Shown piece by piece: positions 1-8,463 of a DNA stretch of 64,000 nucleotides. Below the pieces are notes generated by a model. The model had not been told where the DNA came from. It made no database searches and was given only the letters and a program-made list of their open reading frames with translations. The first letter of the stretch is position 1. Every line of letters begins with the position of its first letter. The DNA is from Candidatus Ribeiella danica (lineage in GTDB: Bacteria > Chloroflexota > Chloroflexia > Chloroflexales > Roseiflexaceae), in NCBI GenBank assembly GCA_016717335.1, contig JADKFS010000010.1, forward strand, positions 248,001 to 312,000. The letters are read 5' to 3'. The position numbers were made by a program, and so were the translations under genes.

Positions 1-405
1 CCGTGGGCCGAGCGGCTGGTCGAGGCCGGCTTCGAGCCGCAGCAGCCCTCGACGTGGCTGCTCGAGGGCTTTCTGTTCTACCTCCCCAGCGCGATCGGGG
101 CGCGTATGCTCGACCAGGTCGGCCGGCTGGCGGCGCCGGGGAGCCGGCTGGGCTTCGATATCATCAACGGCGCCGTCTTGACCTCGCCGCTGACGCGGCC
201 GTGGGTGGAGATGCAGGCCAGATCCGGCGCGCCTTGGGTTGGCACTATGGACGACCCGGTCGGCTTCCTGGCAGAGCGCGGCTGGAGCGCGACGCTCAGC
301 CAGGCCGGCCAGCCGGACGCGAACCACGGCCGCTGGCCGTACCCGGTCATCCCGACCACGATGCCGGGCATGCCGCACAGCTGGTTTGTGATCGCTCAGA
401 GGTGA
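1..405 (+). CDS. SAM-dependent methyltransferase, leucine carboxyl methyltransferase-like (3' end)
   Basis: The gene enters the window from the left and only its last 134 codons are present, ending at TGA 403-405. The fragment reads PWAERLVEAGF..., then the motif WLLEGFLFYL, which matches the conserved E-G-L-x-x-Y-L segment of the leucine carboxyl methyltransferase (LCM) / TIGR00027 family of class I SAM-dependent methyltransferases. A later stretch GFDIINGAVL fits the following beta strand. In this family most bacterial members methylate unknown small molecules, so the substrate cannot be named. The start and the SAM-binding glycine motif lie outside the window. It is followed by about 400 bp without a gene. 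Confidence 0.75.
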   Translation, partial: PWAERLVEAGFEPQQPSTWLLEGFLFYLPSAIGARMLDQVGRLAAPGSRLGFDIINGAVLTSPLTRPWVEMQARSGAPWVGTMDDPVGFLAERGWSATLSQAGQPDANHGRWPYPVIPTTMPGMPHSWFVIAQR

Positions 406-410
406 GCGTT

Positions 411-536
411 CGGGGGCTGCCCTGGACCCCAAAAAGAACGCCGCCTTGTTTGCAATGCCTGATGCGTATGCCCGGCTGAATTCAGGCGCGGTGGGAGGCA
501 ACTGGCCTCGCAGGTATGGTGCTGGGCATGCGCCAC
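411..536 (-). repeat. Dispersed repeat family A, copy 1 (reverse, truncated)
   Basis: This stretch carries the family A landmarks in reverse orientation: CCTGGACCCCAAAA at the left, ATGCCCGGCTGAATTCA in the middle and TGGGCATGCGCCACC at the right. Similar arrangements recur at about 5.3, 20.3, 31.8, 34.7, 37.2, 53.9 and 54.2 kb. The copy has lost much of its right end. Any open frame here only follows the repeat and is not a gene. Confidence 0.8.
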
Positions 537-642
537 CAATATCGGATATGCCACAATCGACAATCTGCAATCGCACTCGATGGGGGCCGGGGGCGCAGCG
601 CCCGGGAAGAAACACCTGCGAAACCGCTGCCCAGCAAAGAAT

Positions 643-690
643 CCCCCCTCTCCCGCCGCCACGGGAGAGGGGGCAGGGGGGGTGAGGGCA
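643..690. repeat. Hairpin repeat family B (CTCTCCCG...CGGGAGAG)
   Basis: CCCCCTCTCCCG and CGGGAGAGGGGG face each other across a short loop, followed by GGGTGAGGG. The same hairpin occurs at 2577-2620, 15001-15050, 29755-29800, 58797-58840 and, in variant form, 63010-63055, always between genes. It resembles a terminator stem without a clean U-tract. Hairpins of this composition are common in many high-GC genomes. The rest of 537-822 shows nothing further that I can assign. Confidence 0.7.
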
Positions 691-822
691 GGATGCGCGC
701 TAGGAAAAATGCACCTCGCAAGGGGACATGTAACCACGCGGGCGCGCGGCGCATCGAATCAGCTGCAGCGCCGCCACAGGCCGTGGCAGCGCCCAGCTCG
801 ATCAGCGCCAAAGGAGCCACCC

Positions 823-2562
823 ATGAAAATCGTGATCGTCGGCGGCGTGGCCGCCGGTATGTCCACCGCCGCGCGCCTGCGGCGGCTCGACGAGCGCGCC
901 GAGATTGTCGTGCTCGAGCGCGACCGCTACGTCTCCTACGCCAACTGCGGCCTGCCCTACCATATCGGCGGAGATATCCAGGATCGCGAGCGCCTGCTGG
1001 TGGTGACGCCCGAGCACCTGCGCACGACGCTCAACCTCGACGTTCGGACCGAGCACGAGGTGCTTGCGATCGATCGCGCGGCCAAGCTCGTCTCCGTGCG
1101 CGAGCGCGCGACCGGGCGCACGTACGCCGAGGCGTACGACTCGCTCGTGCTGGCGCTGGGCGGCGAGCCGATCCGCCCGCCGGTGCCCGGCGTCGACCAC
1201 CCGCGCATCTTCACGCTGCGCAGCATCCCCGACATGGACCGGATCATCGCCCGGCTGGAGGCCGGGGCGCGCCGCGCGGTGGTGATTGGCGCCAGCTACA
1301 TCGGCGCTGAGATGGTCGAGGCGCTGCGCCGGCGCGGCCTGGCGGTCGATCTGGTCGAGCTGCAGGACCAGATTATGCCGCTGCTCGACCGCGAGCTGGC
1401 GGCCGGCCTGCGCGACCATATGCTGCTTCAGGGCGTGCGCCTGCACCTTGGCGCTGCCGCGCAGGCGTTCGAGGATCGCGCGGGCGGGGTGGCGGTGGTG
1501 CTCGGCAGCGGCGCGCGGATCGAGGCCGACCTGGTGGTGCTGGCGGTCGGGGTGCGCCCGGCGGTGGGGCTGGCGCGCGCCGCCGGCCTTGCGCTCGGCC
1601 CGCGCGGCGGCGTCCAGGTCGACGCGCAGCTGCGCACCTCCGACCCGAGCATCTTCGCTGCCGGCGACATGGTGGAGGTTATCGACAGCGTGACTGGCGA
1701 GCCGGCGGTCGTGGCGCTGGCCGGCCCGGCCAACCGGCAGGGCCGCATCGTCGCCGACACGCTCGCCGGGCGGGCCAGCGGCTACACGACCACGCAGGGC
1801 ACCGCGATCGTCAAGATCTTCGAGATGACCGGCGCGATCACCGGCGCGTCGGAGAAGCGGCTGCGCGCGCTCGGCCGACCCTACCGCAAGATCTACATCC
1901 ACCCCTCGGGCCACGCCGGCTACTACCCCGGCACCGCCCAGATGCAGCTCAAGCTGCTGTTCGCGCCGGGCGACGGGGCCATCCTCGGCGCGCAGATCGT
2001 CGGCTTCGACGGCGTGGACAAGCGCATCGACGTGCTGGCGACCGCGATCCGCGCCGGGATGAGCGTGTTCGACCTGGAGCGGCTGGAGCTGGCCTACGCG
2101 CCGCCGTACGGCTCGGCCAAGGACCCGGTGAACATGGCGGGGTTCGTGGCCGGCAACCTGCTGCGCGGCGACGTCGCGTTCTGGTACGCCGAGGACTACC
2201 CGCTCGCCAGCGGCGACGCGCTGATCGTGGACGTGCGCGGCGAGGCTGAGTACGCCGACTGGCACATCGACGGCGCGCGCAACATTCCGCTGCCGCAGCT
2301 GCGCGAGCGACTGGCCGAGCTGCGCGAGCTGGCGGGCGGGCGGCGCGTGCTGCTGTACTGCATGGTCGGCTTCCGCAGCTACCTGGCCTACCGCACCCTG
2401 GCGCAGCACGGCTTCGAGGGCGCGGCCACGCTTGCGGGCGGCGGCAAGACCTTCGCCTGCTACCACGGCGCCGAGCCGGCCCCCGCCACGCAGCCCCCGC
2501 CCCTGATCAGCTACGGCGAGGAGGATCTGCAGGCCGAGCAGGCGCTGGTCGAGTCTGACTGA
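823..2562 (+). CDS. FAD-dependent CoA-disulfide reductase with C-terminal rhodanese domain
   Basis: The 579-residue product starts at ATG 823, 7 bases after AAGGAG. Residues 1-30 form the FAD-binding Rossmann motif (IVGGVAAGMSTAARLRR). SYANCGLPY near residue 43 is the signature of the CoA-disulfide reductase / NADH oxidase group, whose single cysteine forms the redox centre. A second nucleotide-binding motif (VVIGASYIGAEM) lies near residue 150, and a dimerisation domain follows. The last 100 residues are a rhodanese domain with an active-site cysteine in YCMVGFRS. This CoADR-RHD architecture is known to reduce CoA disulfides, persulfides or polysulfide with NAD(P)H. Here it probably handles sulfane sulfur or disulfide stress in the cytoplasm. 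Longer upstream reading is repeat-derived and was rejected. Confidence 0.9.
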   Translation: MKIVIVGGVAAGMSTAARLRRLDERAEIVVLERDRYVSYANCGLPYHIGGDIQDRERLLVVTPEHLRTTLNLDVRTEHEVLAIDRAAKLVSVRERATGRTYAEAYDSLVLALGGEPIRPPVPGVDHPRIFTLRSIPDMDRIIARLEAGARRAVVIGASYIGAEMVEALRRRGLAVDLVELQDQIMPLLDRELAAGLRDHMLLQGVRLHLGAAAQAFEDRAGGVAVVLGSGARIEADLVVLAVGVRPAVGLARAAGLALGPRGGVQVDAQLRTSDPSIFAAGDMVEVIDSVTGEPAVVALAGPANRQGRIVADTLAGRASGYTTTQGTAIVKIFEMTGAITGASEKRLRALGRPYRKIYIHPSGHAGYYPGTAQMQLKLLFAPGDGAILGAQIVGFDGVDKRIDVLATAIRAGMSVFDLERLELAYAPPYGSAKDPVNMAGFVAGNLLRGDVAFWYAEDYPLASGDALIVDVRGEAEYADWHIDGARNIPLPQLRERLAELRELAGGRRVLLYCMVGFRSYLAYRTLAQHGFEGAATLAGGGKTFACYHGAEPAPATQPPPLISYGEEDLQAEQALVESD

Positions 2563-2576
2563 TCACACTGTGGACC

Positions 2577-2671
2577 CTCACCCCCGGCCCCCCTCTCCCG
2601 TGGCGACGGGAGAGGGGGGATTCTTTGCTGGTGCCGGGGTTGCGGCGGAGCCGCAACCCCGGCACCAGCAA
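2577..2671. repeat. Family B hairpin followed by a 22-bp perfect stem-loop
   Basis: 2577-2620 is a family B hairpin. Immediately after it, 2625-2646 and 2650-2671 are exact reverse complements, 22 bp each around a GGA loop; the left arm begins TTGCTGGTGCCGG. It sits about 65 bp after the flavoprotein stop and could terminate transcription or protect the mRNA 3' end, although no T-tract follows. The remainder to 2866 contains a second GC-rich inverted stretch (2680-2715) and no gene. Confidence 0.75.
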
Positions 2672-2881
2672 GTGTTCACCCTCGCCCCTGGCAGGGGCGG
2701 GGGCAGCGGGTGGGGTATGTGTCGGGCGGCCCGTTTCGCGGGAAAGCGAGTCCCCGCACGAGGCAGAAGAGGTGGACCAAAGGCCCGAAATGTGCTATAT
2801 GTCATAGCACGACCGATCTGCGAGGTCTGTGCTTGTTTGTGTCGGGATTCACCGCGCTGAACAACCGACCGGAGGCCGCCT

Positions 2882-4489
2882 ACGTCTGATAGCTCAACCG
2901 GCGCCCGCTCGGCCTGGAGCCCGCTCGCTCGGCCGGCCTTTCGTGCGCTCTGGCTCGCGGCGCTGGCCTCGAATATCGGCACGCTGATGCAGGGCGTGGC
3001 CGCGGCCTGGCTGATGACCTCGCTGACTACGTCGCCGGTGCCGGTGGCGCTGCTGACGACGATGGCGAGCCTGCCGCTGTTCCTGGTCGGCCTGCCCGCC
3101 GGCGCGCTGGCCGACGTGGTGGACCGGCGCTGGCTCGTGCTTGTGACCCAGGTCTGGATGCTCGCGGTCGCGGCGCTGCTCGGCGGCCTGGTCGCGGTCG
3201 GCTGGATGACGCCGTGGCTGCTGCTCACGCTCACGTTCCTGCTCGGCCTTGGCGGCGCGCTGAGCGCGCCGGCCTGGCAGGCGATCGTCCCGGATCTGGT
3301 GCCCCGGCGCGAGCTGGCGACCGCGGTCGCGCTGAACAGCGCCGGCTTCAACCTGGCCCGGGCGATCGGCCCCGCCTTCGGCGGCCTGCTCGTCGCCGCC
3401 GCCGGGGCGGCCACCGTGTTCCTGCTCAACGCGGTGTCGTTTCTCGGCATCATCGCCGTGGTCGCGCGCTGGCGCCCTGCGGCGCGCGAGCGCCCGGCGC
3501 TGCCCGAGCGGGTGGGCAGCGCGGTCGCCGCGGGGCTCCGCTTCACGCGTCACTCGCCGCCGCTCCGCGCGGTGCTCGTGCGCACGGCCGCCTTCATCTT
3601 CGCCGCCAGCGCGCTCTGGGCGCTGCTGCCGGTGGTCGCCACCCGCCAGCTCGGGCTCGGGGCGACCGGCTACGGCGTGCTGCTTGGCAGCATCGGGCTG
3701 GGCGCGGTGGGCGGCGCGGCCGTGCTGCCGCGCCTGCGCGAGCGCTGGACGGTCGACCGCCTGGTGGCCGCGTTCACGCTGGTGTTTGCGGCCGGGATGT
3801 TCGCCCTGGCCTACGCCGACAACCTGCTGCTGCTCAACGCCGCGCTGGTGGGGGTCGGCATGGCCTGGCTGACGATCACCTCGAGCCTGAACGTCGCCGC
3901 GCAGACGACGACGCCGGCCTGGGTTCAGGCGCGCGCGCTGGGCATCTACCTGCTGGTATTTCAGGGCGGCTTTGCCGGGGGCAGCGCCGGCTGGGGGCTC
4001 GCCGCCGAGCGGATGGGCGAGCGCGGGGCGCTGCTAGTGGCGGCGGCGCTGCTGCTGCTGGGCCTGGCCGCCGGGCTGCGCTGGCGCCTGCACGCGCGCG
4101 AGGAGCTGGACCTGCGCCCGTCGCAGCACTGGCCCGAGCCGGCCCTGGCGATCGAGCCGGACGCCGAGGGCGGGCGGGTGCTGGTGACGGTGGAGTACCG
4201 TGTGGCCGTGCCGCAGCAGGCCGCGTTCTACCAGGCGATGGAGCAGGTGCAGAGCATCCGGCGGCGGGATGGCGCGCACCGCTGGGGCCTGTTTCGCGAC
4301 GCGGCCGATCCGGAGCGCCTGCTCGAGACCTTCGTCGTCGCATCCTGGGCCGAGCATCTGCGCCAGCACGATCGCGTCACCATGGCGGACCGCGCGGTCG
4401 AGGAGCGCGCCCTCGTGCTGCAGCAGCCCGGCACGGCCCCAATAGTGACGCACTACATCGCCACAAGCGCCTCGATCGGCGCAGTCTGA
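2882..4489 (+). CDS. MFS exporter (EntS/MFS_3 type) with C-terminal ABM-like domain, probable ACG start
   Basis: Major facilitator protein of about 535 residues with twelve predicted membrane spans and repeated PAFGGLLVAAAG-type helices, closest in layout to the MFS_3/enterobactin-exporter group. The final 95 residues (from VLVTVEYRV) form a soluble domain resembling antibiotic-biosynthesis-monooxygenase folds, as is usual for MFS_3 proteins. The first in-frame ATG is at 2987, but conserved family sequence (SPLARPAFRALWLAALASN) lies upstream of it. No ATG, GTG or TTG exists between the in-frame stop at 2858 and 2987. A strong Shine-Dalgarno GGAGG (2871-2875) lies 6 bases before ACG 2882, which would give MSDSSTGARSAW. 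The start is therefore inferred to be ACG, or an ATG lost by one base change. The substrate is unknown. Confidence 0.8.
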   Translation, partial: TSDSSTGARSAWSPLARPAFRALWLAALASNIGTLMQGVAAAWLMTSLTTSPVPVALLTTMASLPLFLVGLPAGALADVVDRRWLVLVTQVWMLAVAALLGGLVAVGWMTPWLLLTLTFLLGLGGALSAPAWQAIVPDLVPRRELATAVALNSAGFNLARAIGPAFGGLLVAAAGAATVFLLNAVSFLGIIAVVARWRPAARERPALPERVGSAVAAGLRFTRHSPPLRAVLVRTAAFIFAASALWALLPVVATRQLGLGATGYGVLLGSIGLGAVGGAAVLPRLRERWTVDRLVAAFTLVFAAGMFALAYADNLLLLNAALVGVGMAWLTITSSLNVAAQTTTPAWVQARALGIYLLVFQGGFAGGSAGWGLAAERMGERGALLVAAALLLLGLAAGLRWRLHAREELDLRPSQHWPEPALAIEPDAEGGRVLVTVEYRVAVPQQAAFYQAMEQVQSIRRRDGAHRWGLFRDAADPERLLETFVVASWAEHLRQHDRVTMADRAVEERALVLQQPGTAPIVTHYIATSASIGAV

Positions 4490-4728
4490 TTCGCCCCGAA
4501 GCGCGCCGGTTCGTGAATGAATCTCCCCCGGAGGCGTCCCTTTCTTCTCACCGCGCCCCATCCGAATGGGATATACTCAGAGCTGAGAGATGGGTCCCGG
4601 CGGCGCTGGCGCGACCGTGGCCGCAGACCTCGCGGGATGCAGCAGGGCAGCGCTGCCCGCCTTGATCCACCTGATCTGCCGAACGCGATCGCTCGGCAGT
4701 CGCGCCGCGCGATCGAGAGGAGGACGCT

Positions 4729-5274
4729 ATGGCTCAGACAGCACAGAGGAGCCGCGGCCTGGACCGATCCAGCTCGCCGCCGCTCACCGAGATCGAGTCG
4801 CTCATCACGGCGCTTGGGTCGCACGACGTTCTGGCGCGCGACCGCGCTCGCCACGCGCTGGTGCAGATCGGCCAGCCAGCGGTCGCGCCGCTGGCCGCCG
4901 CGCTCCGCGATGATCGCGAGCTCGTGCGCGGGGAGGCCGCCAGGGCGCTCGGCGAGCTGCGCGATCCGGCGGCCGCCGCGGCGCTGATCGGGGCGCTGGA
5001 CGACCAGGGCTTCGACGTGCGCTGGCTGGCGGCCGAGGGGCTGATCGCGCTGAAGGCGGCCGGGGTGGCGCCGCTGCTCAGCAGCCTGATCGACGCGTCG
5101 TGGGACAATGTCTGGCTGCGCGAAGGCGCCCACCATATCCTGCGCTCGCTGCTCGGCGAGCCGTTCGGCGCGGCGCTCGCCCCCGTCGTGGCGGCGATCG
5201 AGGGCGTCGAGCCCTCCGTCACCGTGCCGCTGGCCGCGTACAAGGCGCTCGACGCGCTGCGCGCCCAGCATTGA
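4729..5274 (+). CDS. HEAT-repeat protein (PBS-lyase type)
   Basis: A 181-residue protein of repeated helix pairs: LGSHDVLARDRARHALVQIG, then VAPLAAALRDDRELVRGEAA, then ALIGALDDQGFDVRWLAAEG and further units, about five in all. This is the HEAT/PBS-lyase-like repeat pattern used as a protein-binding scaffold. No catalytic motif is visible. ATG 4729 follows GAGAGGAGG with good spacing. A TATACT -10-like hexamer is at 4572-4577, but no convincing -35 accompanies it, and the 230-bp leader has no recognisable RNA motif. A second HEAT protein is at 8558. The partner is unknown. Confidence 0.8.
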   Translation: MAQTAQRSRGLDRSSSPPLTEIESLITALGSHDVLARDRARHALVQIGQPAVAPLAAALRDDRELVRGEAARALGELRDPAAAAALIGALDDQGFDVRWLAAEGLIALKAAGVAPLLSSLIDASWDNVWLREGAHHILRSLLGEPFGAALAPVVAAIEGVEPSVTVPLAAYKALDALRAQH

Positions 5275-5312
5275 CCTGCCCGGCGGGGGCGGCAGACACC
5301 CCGCCGCCCCCG

Positions 5313-5530
5313 GCCGGGGCTTGCGCCCCTGGACCCCAAATGCAATGCCGCCTCATTTCCAGCGCTTGGCACGCATGCCCGGCTGAATCCACGCGCGGCG
5401 GGACAGAGCTCGCTCCGACGAGGCCCGCCCCACTGAGTCAGCTCTATCCCGCCCCGTCGGAATGTTGATGGGCATGTGCCACCAGGGTATGCAGCTGAGA
5501 CGAGCTGATTTGCCGGAGGGGGGCCGGGGG
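5313..5530 (-). repeat. Dispersed repeat family A, copy 2 (reverse)
   Basis: A full-length copy in reverse orientation. It has CCCCTGGACCCCAAATGCAA at the left, CATGCCCGGCTGAATCCACG in the middle, GGGCATGTGCCACC, and ends at AAATC-side sequence joined to TTTGCCGGAGGGG. It lies between the HEAT gene and gmhA, so neither gene is interrupted. Confidence 0.8.
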
Positions 5531-5766
5531 AACCGGCGTGGGTTCCCCCGGGCGGGGGGCCGCGGGCGCAGCGCCCCGGAAGAATTCGGATCGCACCGAA
5601 TGGGGACACCAGCCGGGGGGCCGGGGGCGCAGCGCCCCCGGAGCGCCCCGGAAAAGGGATTAGCCGTCAGCAAGGCCAACAGGCGGGGGGCCGGGGGCGC
5701 AGCGCCCGGAAAGGGGACCGGGGGGCGCAGCGCCCCGGAAGAAAAGGGCAGCGCGCCCCGGAGCGC
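5531..5766. repeat. Cluster of GCGCAGCGCC palindromes flanking repeat A
   Basis: Four or five copies of GGGGGCGCAGCGCCCCCGG-like palindromes occur in 236 bp, interleaved with GGAACCGGCGTGGGTTCC. The same palindromes border the family A copies at 31.6, 34.4, 37.4, 53.7 and 54.1 kb, so they appear to be part of one composite repeat. No coding content. Confidence 0.75.
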
Positions 5767-5849
5767 AACTCAGGGCGTAATCTATGCTATCCTAGTGGGC
5801 CGCCACAGGAATGATGCCGGGACCACCCCGCAGCTCAATAAGGAGTTTC

Positions 5850-6425
5850 ATGATGCCCCCCACATTTCAGGACCAGCTGCGCTCCAGCATGGCCGTGCTC
5901 CGATCGATGGAGCGGCAGTCCGGCGAGATCGAGGCGATCGCGGAGCGCGTGTGCGACACAGTGCTGAGCGGCCGGCTGCTGCTGACCTGCGGCAACGGCG
6001 GCAGCGCGACCGACGCACAGCACCTGGCCGAGGAGCTGGTGGCGCGCTACCGCGCCACTCGCCGCGCGCTGCCGGCGATTGCCCTGACCGCCGACTCCTC
6101 GGTGCTGACCTGCATCGCCAACGACTTCGGGTTCGAGCAGCTGTTCGCCCGCCAGATCGAGGCGCTGGCGCGGCCGGGCGACCTGCTGCTCTGCTTCAGC
6201 ACCAGCGGCAGCTCGCCGAACATCACCGCCGCGCTACGGGCGGCGCGAGCGCGCGGCGCCGGCACGATCGCGCTGCTCGGTAAGGATGGCGGCGCCGCGC
6301 TCGCCCTGGCAGACCTCGCGCTCGTTGTGGCCAGCCAGGATACCGCGCGCATCCAGGAGGCCCACCTGCAGGTGCTTCACTTCATCTGTGAGACGATCGA
6401 GGTTGCACTGACGGGTGAGAAGTAG
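5850..6425 (+). CDS. gmhA: D-sedoheptulose-7-phosphate isomerase (phosphoheptose isomerase)
   Basis: A single SIS domain of 191 residues. LLTCGNGGSATDAQHLAEEL is the phosphosugar-binding segment of GmhA/DiaA proteins, and STSGSSPNI is the second SIS motif. RIQEAHLQVLHFICETIE near the C-terminus carries the Glu and His typical of GmhA catalytic sites. GmhA converts sedoheptulose 7-phosphate to D-glycero-D-manno-heptose 7-phosphate for ADP-heptose. The other heptose genes are not in the window, so the sugar could decorate S-layer or exopolysaccharide. AAGGAG (5840-5845) precedes two adjacent ATG codons (5850 and 5853); either could start. Confidence 0.88.
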   Translation: MMPPTFQDQLRSSMAVLRSMERQSGEIEAIAERVCDTVLSGRLLLTCGNGGSATDAQHLAEELVARYRATRRALPAIALTADSSVLTCIANDFGFEQLFARQIEALARPGDLLLCFSTSGSSPNITAALRAARARGAGTIALLGKDGGAALALADLALVVASQDTARIQEAHLQVLHFICETIEVALTGEK

Positions 6426-6526
6426 GCATGAGCCGGTTCCGATGTATGCGATGGCATTGGAGTGGCCTTGGCTAACGACGGCCGGCCGCTGGCTACGGGC
6501 TGCCGACTGCCGGCTGCTATCCGTTC

Positions 6527-6555
6527 TTGCCTTCCGCGCGACCCTATGCTATAAT
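6527..6555 (+). promoter_or_regulatory. Sigma-70-type promoter of rplS
   Basis: TTGCCT (6527-6532), a 17-bp spacer and a perfect TATAAT (6550-6555). Transcription would start near 6562, about 90 bases before the rplS ATG. Confidence 0.75.
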
Positions 6556-6588
6556 CCGGCCAGTTTCGCGTGATTTGGTCGAACTGGT

Positions 6589-6620
6589 GGGGGCGCCACG
6601 GTGAGACGCTGGTGACCCCC
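6589..6620 (+). promoter_or_regulatory. Leader hairpin before rplS
   Basis: GGGGGCGCCA (6589-6598) can pair with TGGTGACCCCC (6610-6620) in the rplS 5' leader, ending 14 bases before the Shine-Dalgarno AAAGGAGA. Ribosomal-protein leaders including several L19 leaders are known in other phyla. Whether this one is autoregulatory is inference from position only. Confidence 0.35.
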
Positions 6621-6651
6621 GCTCTTTGTGTGTAAAGGAGAGCGACGGGCT

Positions 6652-7002
6652 ATGTCGCAGCAGATCCTAGATGAGATCGAGCGCCGGCAGTTCAAAGAGA
6701 CCGTGCCGGAGTTCCGTGTCGGCGACACCGTGCGCGTCGGCGTGCGGGTGGTCGAGGGCAACCGCGAGCGCACGCAGGAGTTCGAGGGTGTCGTGATCCG
6801 CCGCCGCAGCAGCGGCATCAACGAGAACTTCACCGTCCGCCGGATCGCCTCGCACGGCATCGGCGTCGAGCGCACGTTCCTGTTGCACTCGCCGCGCCTC
6901 GAGTCGATCAAGGTCGTTCGCACCGGTAAGGTGCGCCGGGCGAAGCTGTACTACCTGCGCGGGCTGACCGGCAAGGCGGCGCGCATCAAGGAGCGCCGGT
7001 AG
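6652..7002 (+). CDS. rplS: 50S ribosomal protein L19
   Basis: A 116-residue L19 of normal length. The family core is present: PEFRVGDTVRVGVRVVEGNR, then EFEGVVIRRRSSGINENFTV and RRIASHGIGVERTFLLHSPR, then YYLRGLTGKAARIKER at the end. L19 sits at the 30S-50S interface of the ribosome. ATG 6652 follows AAAGGAGA. It has its own promoter (6527-6555). The usual trmD/rimM neighbours are absent, and instead a methyltransferase follows after 25 bp. Confidence 0.97.
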   Translation: MSQQILDEIERRQFKETVPEFRVGDTVRVGVRVVEGNRERTQEFEGVVIRRRSSGINENFTVRRIASHGIGVERTFLLHSPRLESIKVVRTGKVRRAKLYYLRGLTGKAARIKERR

Positions 7003-7027
7003 CCCAGCGGCGAGCGATGAGCGGGTG

Positions 7028-7711
7028 ATGCGAGATCGGCTTCAGCGTTCGGCCTTGACCGCTCAGCGCTCGGTCGTGCGCTGGGCCTTCGCCCGCTTCT
7101 ACCGCGAGTTCGCCTGGACGTACGACTCGGTCGCGGCGGCCGTGTCGAGCGGGCGCTGGGCCGTGTGGGGCCGGGCGGCTCTGCCGTACCTGGCCGGGCG
7201 GGTGCTCGATCTGGGTTGCGGCACGGGCAACCTCCAGCAGGCGCTGGCGGCCGACCCGGCCGGCCGGCTGGCGATCGGGCTCGACGCCTCCCCGCAGATG
7301 CTCGCGATCACGCGCGACAAGCTCGTGGATAACGGTTTCTCAGCGCGCCTGGTGCGAAGTATCGCCCAGGCGCTGCCATTCCCGGCCGCCTCGTTCGACT
7401 CCGTCGTCGCCACCTTCCCGACCGAGTACATCGTCGACCAATCCACGCTGGCCGAGCTGCGGCGCGTGCTCCGGCCGGGCGGGCGCCTGGTCGTGGTGCT
7501 GGCCGCGACGTTCGCCGAGGATGGGCTCTACCACCGGCTGGTCGATCTGCTGTACCGCGCGACGCTGCAGCGCTCCCCGCGCGGCGCGGCGGCTCAGCCG
7601 GCCAGCTCGACGCTCGGGCGCAGCCTGGCGGCGTGCGGCTTTGCGGTCGAGGAGCGCTGGGAGCCGGCCGCAGGCAGCCAAGTCCACCTGATCGTCGCTA
7701 GCATCGGTTGA
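7028..7711 (+). CDS. Class I SAM-dependent methyltransferase (UbiE/type 11)
   Basis: About 227 residues with the SAM-binding motif VLDLGCGTGNLQ near residue 60, the acidic second motif IGLDASPQML and motif III LRRVLRPGGRLVVV. This is the methyltransferase-11/UbiE fold. The substrate is not deducible. N-terminal residues FARFYREFAWTYDSVA recall small-molecule or quinone methyltransferases. It starts at ATG 7028 (a GTG lies just before, 7025), 25 bp after rplS, and is probably co-transcribed with it. Confidence 0.8.
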   Translation: MRDRLQRSALTAQRSVVRWAFARFYREFAWTYDSVAAAVSSGRWAVWGRAALPYLAGRVLDLGCGTGNLQQALAADPAGRLAIGLDASPQMLAITRDKLVDNGFSARLVRSIAQALPFPAASFDSVVATFPTEYIVDQSTLAELRRVLRPGGRLVVVLAATFAEDGLYHRLVDLLYRATLQRSPRGAAAQPASSTLGRSLAACGFAVEERWEPAAGSQVHLIVASIG

Positions 7712-7714
7712 AGC

Positions 7715-7800
7715 AAAAGACAGAACCGCAGATGCACGCAGATTAAGATCCCCGTATCAGCGTATATCCGCGTGTATCGGCGATTGATTCCGGTGATGGT
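7715..7800. repeat. Short-period direct repeats between methyltransferase and rnhB
   Basis: AACCGCAGATGCACGCAGAT followed by loosely inverted CAGCGTATATCCGCGTGTAT units of about 8 bp. This is one of the many short tandem/inverted repeat blocks in the window. Confidence 0.5.
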
Positions 7801-7803
7801 GTC

Positions 7804-8463
7804 GTGCCGCCGACGATCGATGAAGAACTGAAGCTATGGGGCGCGGGCAACCGCCGGGTCGCCGGCGTGGACGAGGTGGGCCGGGGCTGCTGGGCCGGCC
7901 CGGTCGTGGCCGCCGCGGTGATCCTGCCCGAGTCTGTGCTCGCGCGCCCCGACCTGCTGGCCGGCGTCGACGACTCGAAGGCGCTGACCCCGGCGCAGCG
8001 CGAGCAGCTGGCCCGGCGCATCCTGGAGCTGGCCGAGGCCTGGGGCGTCGGCGCCGCCCCCGCCCACGTGGTCGACAGCCACGGCATCCTGCCGGCGACG
8101 CGCCTGGCAATGCAGGTGGCGCTGCTCCGGCTGGCGCGCCCGGCCGACGCGCTGCTGATCGACGCGGTGCAGCTCGCCGGCTGGCCGTGCCCGCAGCGGT
8201 CGCTGATCAAGGGCGACGCGCGCTGCCTCTCGATCGCGGCGGCCTCGATCGTCGCCAAGGTCGCGCGCGACCGTATGATGGTCGACCTGGGGCGGCACGC
8301 GCCGGCCTACGGCTTCGAGCACCACAAGGGCTACGGCACGGCAGAGCACGAGCGCGCCCTGCGGAGATACGGCCCGACCCAGCAGCACCGCCGCAGCTTC
8401 CGGCCACTGGCGGATTTTCTCACTACCGGAGCGTGGCCCGAGCGCGACCGGGTGACCAGGTGA
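7804..8463 (+). CDS. rnhB: Ribonuclease HII
   Basis: 219 residues starting at GTG 7804. VAGVDEVGRGCWAGPVVAAA contains the DE(V)GRG metal-binding motif, DDSKALTPAQR follows, and IKGDARCLSIAAASIVAKV is the conserved RNase HII segment. The enzyme removes RNA from RNA/DNA hybrids and misinserted ribonucleotides. The last residues (RDRVTR) and the TGA stop fall inside a short tandem repeat (GTGACCAGGTGATTGGGTGA), so the C-terminus appears to have been rewritten by repeat sequence. Confidence 0.95.
   Translation: MPPTIDEELKLWGAGNRRVAGVDEVGRGCWAGPVVAAAVILPESVLARPDLLAGVDDSKALTPAQREQLARRILELAEAWGVGAAPAHVVDSHGILPATRLAMQVALLRLARPADALLIDAVQLAGWPCPQRSLIKGDARCLSIAAASIVAKVARDRMMVDLGRHAPAYGFEHHKGYGTAEHERALRRYGPTQQHRRSFRPLADFLTTGAWPERDRVTR

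Noticed and set aside
4570..4728. T-box-like leader before the first HEAT gene
   Set aside because: GATGGGTCCCGG recalls a T-box fragment, but there is no conserved antiterminator bulge, no terminator and no amino-acid gene downstream.
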